A stretch of DNA of 64,000 nt, from NCBI RefSeq assembly GCF_023091745.1, contig NC_068925.1, positions 71,303,085 through 71,367,084 of the forward strand, read 5' to 3'. Origin of the DNA: Budorcas taxicolor (Eukaryota > Chordata > Mammalia > Artiodactyla > Bovidae). Positions 59,936-64,000 of the stretch are shown piece after piece (positions within the stretch are counted from its first letter, which is position 1; the number at the start of each line of letters is the position of its first letter). A program made the position numbers and the translations under genes. The notes beneath the pieces were generated by a model that had not been told where the DNA came from, made no database searches, and was given only the letters and a program-made list of their open reading frames with translations.

Positions 59936-60435
59936 TAGATAGAATAATTCAATAGTAAAGAAATAATAATAGTAAAAGAAATAATATAATTGAAATAACA
60001 ATGACAGAAAGCAGGAAAAGGTTAGCAAACAGAACAGAGTTATAACCATTAACAATCTGAAAATGACTCAGCAGGTAACTTACTTAAACACATCTATTAT
60101 GTTAGAAGTAACAAAAGTGTATACAGTTGGTCCTAAAAAGAATGGTCAACTGCTTAACAACGGAAATTCTCACACTAGAAGTATAGTTCTAGCAACTGCA
60201 CGTTTCAAAGGCCACAGAGAAAATGAGCAGGACTCAGAAAAGCAGCAGAAAAAATCCTAGCGGTCTGATGAACCAAGATTACAGTCCGTTTCTAAACTAG
60301 AAACTGAAACCTTCTACAATTTTCAAAAAGTATAAAAAGCATTTATAAATGTGCAAAAAGGTATATAAAGTAAATATATGAGGGGAGATGGAAAACAGGT
60401 TAATGCTTATTATGCTTACTAAGCTAGTCTTAAAA

Positions 60436-60673
60436 GCCACCTCATGCGAAGAGTTGACTCACTGGAAAAGACTTTGATGCTGGGAGGGATTGGGGGCAGG
60501 AGGAGAAGGGGACAACAGAGGATGAGATGGCTGGATGGCATCACTGACTCGATGGACGTGAGTCTGAGTGAACTCCGGGAGTTGGTAATGGACAGGGAGG
60601 CCTGGCGTGCTGGGGTTCATGGGGTCGCAAAGAGTCAGACACGACTGAGCGACTGAACTGAACTGAACTGAAA
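60436..60673 (+). mobile_element. BovB 3'-end fragment
   Basis: 'gccacctcatgcgaagagtt' to 'ctgaactgaactgaactgaa'. It looks close to intact copies and so is probably young. Confidence 0.9.
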
Positions 60674-60769
60674 AGCTTCGCTTATCAGCCAGTCTTTTTA
60701 CAAGGCAGGTGCTTGATTGTTTACATGGGAGTGTGTGCATGCATCCGCATACGTGAGCGATTTTTTTAA

Positions 60770-60890
60770 CCTATTTAATCCTAACAACAGGGAATTACTA
60801 TTATCCTCATTATTCACATGTAGAAACTGAAGCGAAGAGGTGGAGTTAAGTATCTTGTCCAATCTTCCATAGCTTCAAGGGACAGATCTG
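60770..60890 (+). mobile_element. MIR trace
   Basis: 'actattatcctcattattca' followed by 'gtagaaactgaagcgaagag' and 'ttaagtatcttgtccaa' fits the MIR core. Confidence 0.55.
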
Positions 60891-61337
60891 AGACGTAGAC
60901 AAGTCTGCCTTAGATTAATTAAGAAACATTTTCACTCTCAAAGATGTAACTCTTAAATTGCATCATAAAAATAAAATCTTAGTTTAATTAAAAAAGAAAA
61001 TTTCTTCCAGAAATATGCCACATCCAGATAGATGTAACATAAAAACAATAACGATAAACCACAATGTTTCTAACATTTTAAGTATTCACCTGCTTTCTTA
61101 GTAAGACTAGGGGTAGCCCCAAATAAACTAAATATCCCTGTTAGAATTATGCCTTTATAATTCCAGGTGATCTCTAGCTGCCACTTGTAGGGCTTATGCT
61201 TAAATTATTAGTTTTAGCATGAATCAATAAAACTGTATGTGAATGCTAAAAGAATCATAATTTTAAATTTCAAATAAAATAAAGTATAAAATTACTGTCA
61301 TTCTACAGATGGCGATATTAGGGATATTAGGGATGGA

Positions 61338-61440
61338 ATTCCTGCCTGGAGAATCCCCAAAGACAGAGGAGCCTAGTGGGCTACAGCCCATGGGGTCGCA
61401 GAGAGTCAGACACGACTGAGCGACTAAGCACAGCACAGAA
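61338..61440 (+). mobile_element. Bov-A SINE fragment
   Basis: 'gcctggagaatccccaaaga' to 'gcgactaagcacagcacaga'. Confidence 0.8.
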
Positions 61441-61547
61441 CAGAGAGCTAAGGGCCAAGAAAAAGAAGGAGAAGGTGAGTCTCATTTCATCTTTGGTGGT
61501 TTGCTTTAATGCTTTTCACCCATCAATAACTTTTAAGAAAATCGTTA

Positions 61548-61672
61548 ATGGAAAAGGAAATGGTAACCCACTCCAGTATTCTTATCTGGGATATCCTATG
61601 GACAGAGGAGACTAGCAGGCTCCATGGGGTCACAAAAGATTCAGACATGACTTAGTGAGTAAACAACAACAG
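61548..61672 (+). mobile_element. Bov-A SINE fragment
   Basis: 'ggaaaaggaaatggtaaccc' to 'gacttagtgagtaaacaaca'. Confidence 0.8.
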
Positions 61673-62062
61673 CAAAACAAAATCATGAACAATTAAAATG
61701 ACAAAATTGATAAAGAGGAATAGTTGTTATATATACCTTGTTTAGACTCATTTCCTTCTTTGGATCCCAAGCCTACGCTAATTACCTTCTAACACTGTGC
61801 AGGCCAAAATGAGCAATCATAGCTCCTTTAAGCCCTTTTAAGAACCTTTTGTTTAACAAAAAAGTTTTCTTGACACTCACAGAGTAAGCTGCTTAAAAGG
61901 GACTGATTCAATATTGCCGGTACCAGTGTGAGTGAAGAGAAACTGAACTCCTGGCAAAGAGACGTTAACTTAGAAGGCAGGAAGCTGTCGTCCAAGAAGT
62001 ACAAATAATTTTGCACTGCATGAGAGAGATGTATATGATGTGATTTACATTCCATTTTATAG

Positions 62063-62868
62063 ATTGCCGGGAGAAGTACCAATAACCTCAGATATGCAGA
62101 TGATACCACCCTTATGGCAGAAAGTGAAGAACTAAAGAGCCTCTTGATGAAAAGGAAAGAGGAGAGTGAAGAAGTTGGCTTAAAGCTCAACATTCAGAAA
62201 ACTAACATCGTGGCATCCGGTCCCGTCACTTCATGGCAAATAGATGGGGAAACAGTGGAAACAGTGACAGACTTTATTTTGGGGGGCTCCAAAATCACTG
62301 CAGATGGTGACTGCAGCCATGAAATTAAAAGACGTTTACTCCTTGGAAGGAAAGTTATGACTAACCTAGACAGCATATTAAAAAGCAGAGACAATACTTT
62401 GCCAACAAAGGTCCCTCTAGTCAAGGCTACGGTTCTTCCAGTCATGTATGGATGTGAGATTTGGACTATAAAGAAAGCTGAGCCCCAAAGAATTGATGCT
62501 TTCGAACTGTGGTGTTGGAGAAGACTCTTGAGGGTCCCTTGGACTGCAAGGAGATCCAACCAGTCCATTCTGAAGGAGATCAATCCTGAGTGTTCACTGG
62601 AAGGACTGATATTGAAGCTGAAACTCCAATACTTTGGCCACCTGATGTGAAGAGCTGACTAATTTGAAAAGACCCTGATGCTGGGAAAGACTGAAGGCAG
62701 GAGGAGAAGGGGACGACAGAGGATGAGATGGTTGGACAGCATCACTGACTCGATGGACATGAGTCTGGGTGAACTCCGGGAGTTGGTGATGCACAGGGAG
62801 GCCTGTCGTGCTGCAGTCCATGGGGTCGCAAAGAGTCGGACACGACTGAGTGACTGAACTGAACTGAA
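62063..62868 (+). mobile_element. BovB 3' fragment, 0.8 kb
   Basis: It starts at 'agattgccgggagaagtacc' and has YADDTTLMAE. The C-terminal ORF stays open from 62114 to 62650 (178 codons) before a TGA after HLM. It ends at the BovB terminus near 62868. Confidence 0.92.
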
Positions 62869-62934
62869 CATTTTACAGACACCTCTTCCAAAGGAAGAAA
62901 TAGACTTCCTAATTAGTATTATTTATGTTTACAC

Positions 62935-63200
62935 TTCAGAGAAGGCAATGGCACCCCACTCCAGTACTCTTGCCTGGAAAATCCCATGGACGGAGGAGCC
63001 TGGTGGGCTGCAGTCCATGGGGTCGCTAAGAGTCGGGCACGACTGAGCGACTTCACTTTCACTTTTCACTTTTATGCACTGGAGAAGGAAATGGCAACCC
63101 ACTCCAGTGTTCTTGCCTGGAGAGTCCCAGGGACGGGGGAGCCTGGTGGGCTGCTGTCTATGGGGTCGCACAGAGTCGGACATGACTGAAGCGACTTAGT
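62935..63200 (+). mobile_element. Bov-A2 dimeric SINE
   Basis: Two Bov-A monomers: one from 'gagaaggcaatggcacccca' and one from 'gagaaggaaatggcaaccca'. They are joined by the 'cttcactttcacttttcact' linker. Confidence 0.92.

Positions 63201-63253
<53 letters not shown>
63201..63253 (+). repeat. (AGC)n microsatellite, about 17.7 units
   Basis: An uninterrupted 53-bp AGC run grown from the Bov-A2 tail (gcgacttagtagcagc...). Confidence 0.97.
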
Positions 63254-63255
<2 letters not shown>

Positions 63256-63695
63256 TGATGCTTACACTTAATATTTTACCCTGAACTCTTCTGAATTTCC
63301 CCAGGCTTTGCGAATTCGATACGTGAAATTTTGATCATGGTGGAGAAAAGAATGTCTCGTGTCTCCTACTGTCACTGAACTCAACACAATTTACACTTCC
63401 AGGCTCAGTAAATGTCTGCTTAACTAGTAAGTAAATACTGTAGACAGCGGTGGATATACCAGTAAGGTAAAACCAGTAATTTACTGTTTATTACAGAAGA
63501 CAGCTCATCTTTTCTACGGCATTTTTGCACAAATAAGTGACTTTATAACCACTTTGGCCGTTTCTTTCTCAAGTAACCTTGTAAGCTGCTCCTTTATTTT
63601 AATATAGGAATAGTGGGAATATAGAGACGTTTTCCATTTTGCATGCTGGGTTGGACAGGAAATTGGTAGAATTGGGACTGTGGAACGTGGGTCAC

Positions 63696-63914
63696 TTAAA
63701 TTTTTATATCTTGTATAGCCAAATTTTTAATATAGGAAATTACCATATTCCTATTATCTAGTACTTTAAGGGCCTGTGTATAACATTCTATTTCATTTAT
63801 CCCAGGTATATTTTCATCCAAAACTCTTTCAAAGGTATATCTTGAAGGTGCTTCTATAAAAGCAGCACTACATGTATTCATTAAGTGATCTAATATTCCT
63901 AGAATAGTTTTCAT
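63696..63914 (-). other. unassigned ORF of 72 codons
   Basis: I do not recognise the product. The reading is MKTILGILDHLMNTCSAAFI, then EAPSRYTFERVLDENIPGIN, EIECYTQALKVLDNRNMVIS and YIKNLAIQDIKI. The same frame stays open upstream to about 64000 (KLYENLLFRGEKEK precedes the Met). The composition is protein-like for such an AT-rich stretch. Splice-like signals exist: TTATTATTTAG just upstream and ATG/GTAATT inside. A second short protein-like stretch (EQLTRLLEKETAKVVIKSLI) lies at about 63514-63593 on the same strand. It could be a decayed retroelement frame, a pseudogene piece or an alternative exon, or chance. It is not one of the RPS6KC1 domains I know. Confidence 0.25.
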
Positions 63915-64000
63915 CTTCTCTTTTTCCCCTCTAAATAATAAATTTTCATAGAGCTTCTCTTTATTTCTTTGGGTTTTACTTATTTTCCATCTCTTTCATT

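Larger units (their letters stand above)
51689..64000 (-). other. RPS6KC1: RPS6KC1 intron (about intron 7), partial
   Basis: Intronic sequence upstream of the exon at 51603-51688, reaching the window edge. Positions 51700-55270 are mostly AT-rich with weak L2 and MIR traces. Positions 55430-56090 and 63260-63690 hold nothing I can name. The upstream coding exons (after the MIT domain, MIT, PX) were searched for on the minus strand and not found. Confidence 0.7.

Overview
This is nuclear DNA from a ruminant, almost certainly a bovid such as cattle, buffalo, sheep or goat. It carries many BovB (RTE) LINE copies, Bov-tA/Bov-A2 SINEs whose tails match the BovB 3' end, CHR-type tRNA-Glu SINEs and a ruminant-type L1 3' end. 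Older mammalian repeats (L2, MIR, hAT relics, a MaLR-like LTR) lie underneath. Cattle and sheep or goat cannot be told apart from this sequence alone.

The window sits inside one large gene on the minus strand, RPS6KC1 (ribosomal protein S6 kinase delta-1, RPK118). Five internal coding exons are placed with splice sites and matching phases. In transcript order they are 51603-51688, 22424-22471, 21094-21226, 4446-6026 (the very large exon) and 4085-4174. I number them 8 to 12 from memory of the human gene; the exons themselves are firm, the numbers less so. The PX and MIT exons should lie beyond the right edge. The last exons, encoding the rest of the C-lobe, should lie beyond the left edge. 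The visible exons encode an AGC-like kinase fold split by a long acidic, serine-rich insert. Its catalytic motifs are degenerate (CRD for HRD, YFS for DFG), as expected of a pseudokinase.

Layout by region. 1-4084: intron 12 (part), with an inverted Bov-tA, a CHR SINE, a tandem repeat, a perfect hairpin and a possible CTCF motif. 4085-6026: exons 12 and 11 around a 271-bp intron. 6027-21093: intron 10, with a 1.9-kb BovB, a twin-primed (5'-inverted) BovB, many SINEs and L2 tracts. 21094-22471: exons 10 and 9. 22472-51602: intron 8 (29 kb), with nested BovB copies, one of which forms a ~0.7-kb inverted repeat, a repeat-poor stretch near 30.4-31.1 kb, and an old antisense L1 carrying a 24-bp GC-rich minisatellite. 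51603-51688: exon 8. 51689-64000: intron 7 (part), with a hAT element with intact 8-bp target duplications, further BovB and SINE copies, an (AGC)n microsatellite and an unassigned ORF near the right edge.

I found no second confident gene, no RNA gene, no CRISPR array and no new multi-gene system. The unusual content is the architecture of the repeats within the introns.
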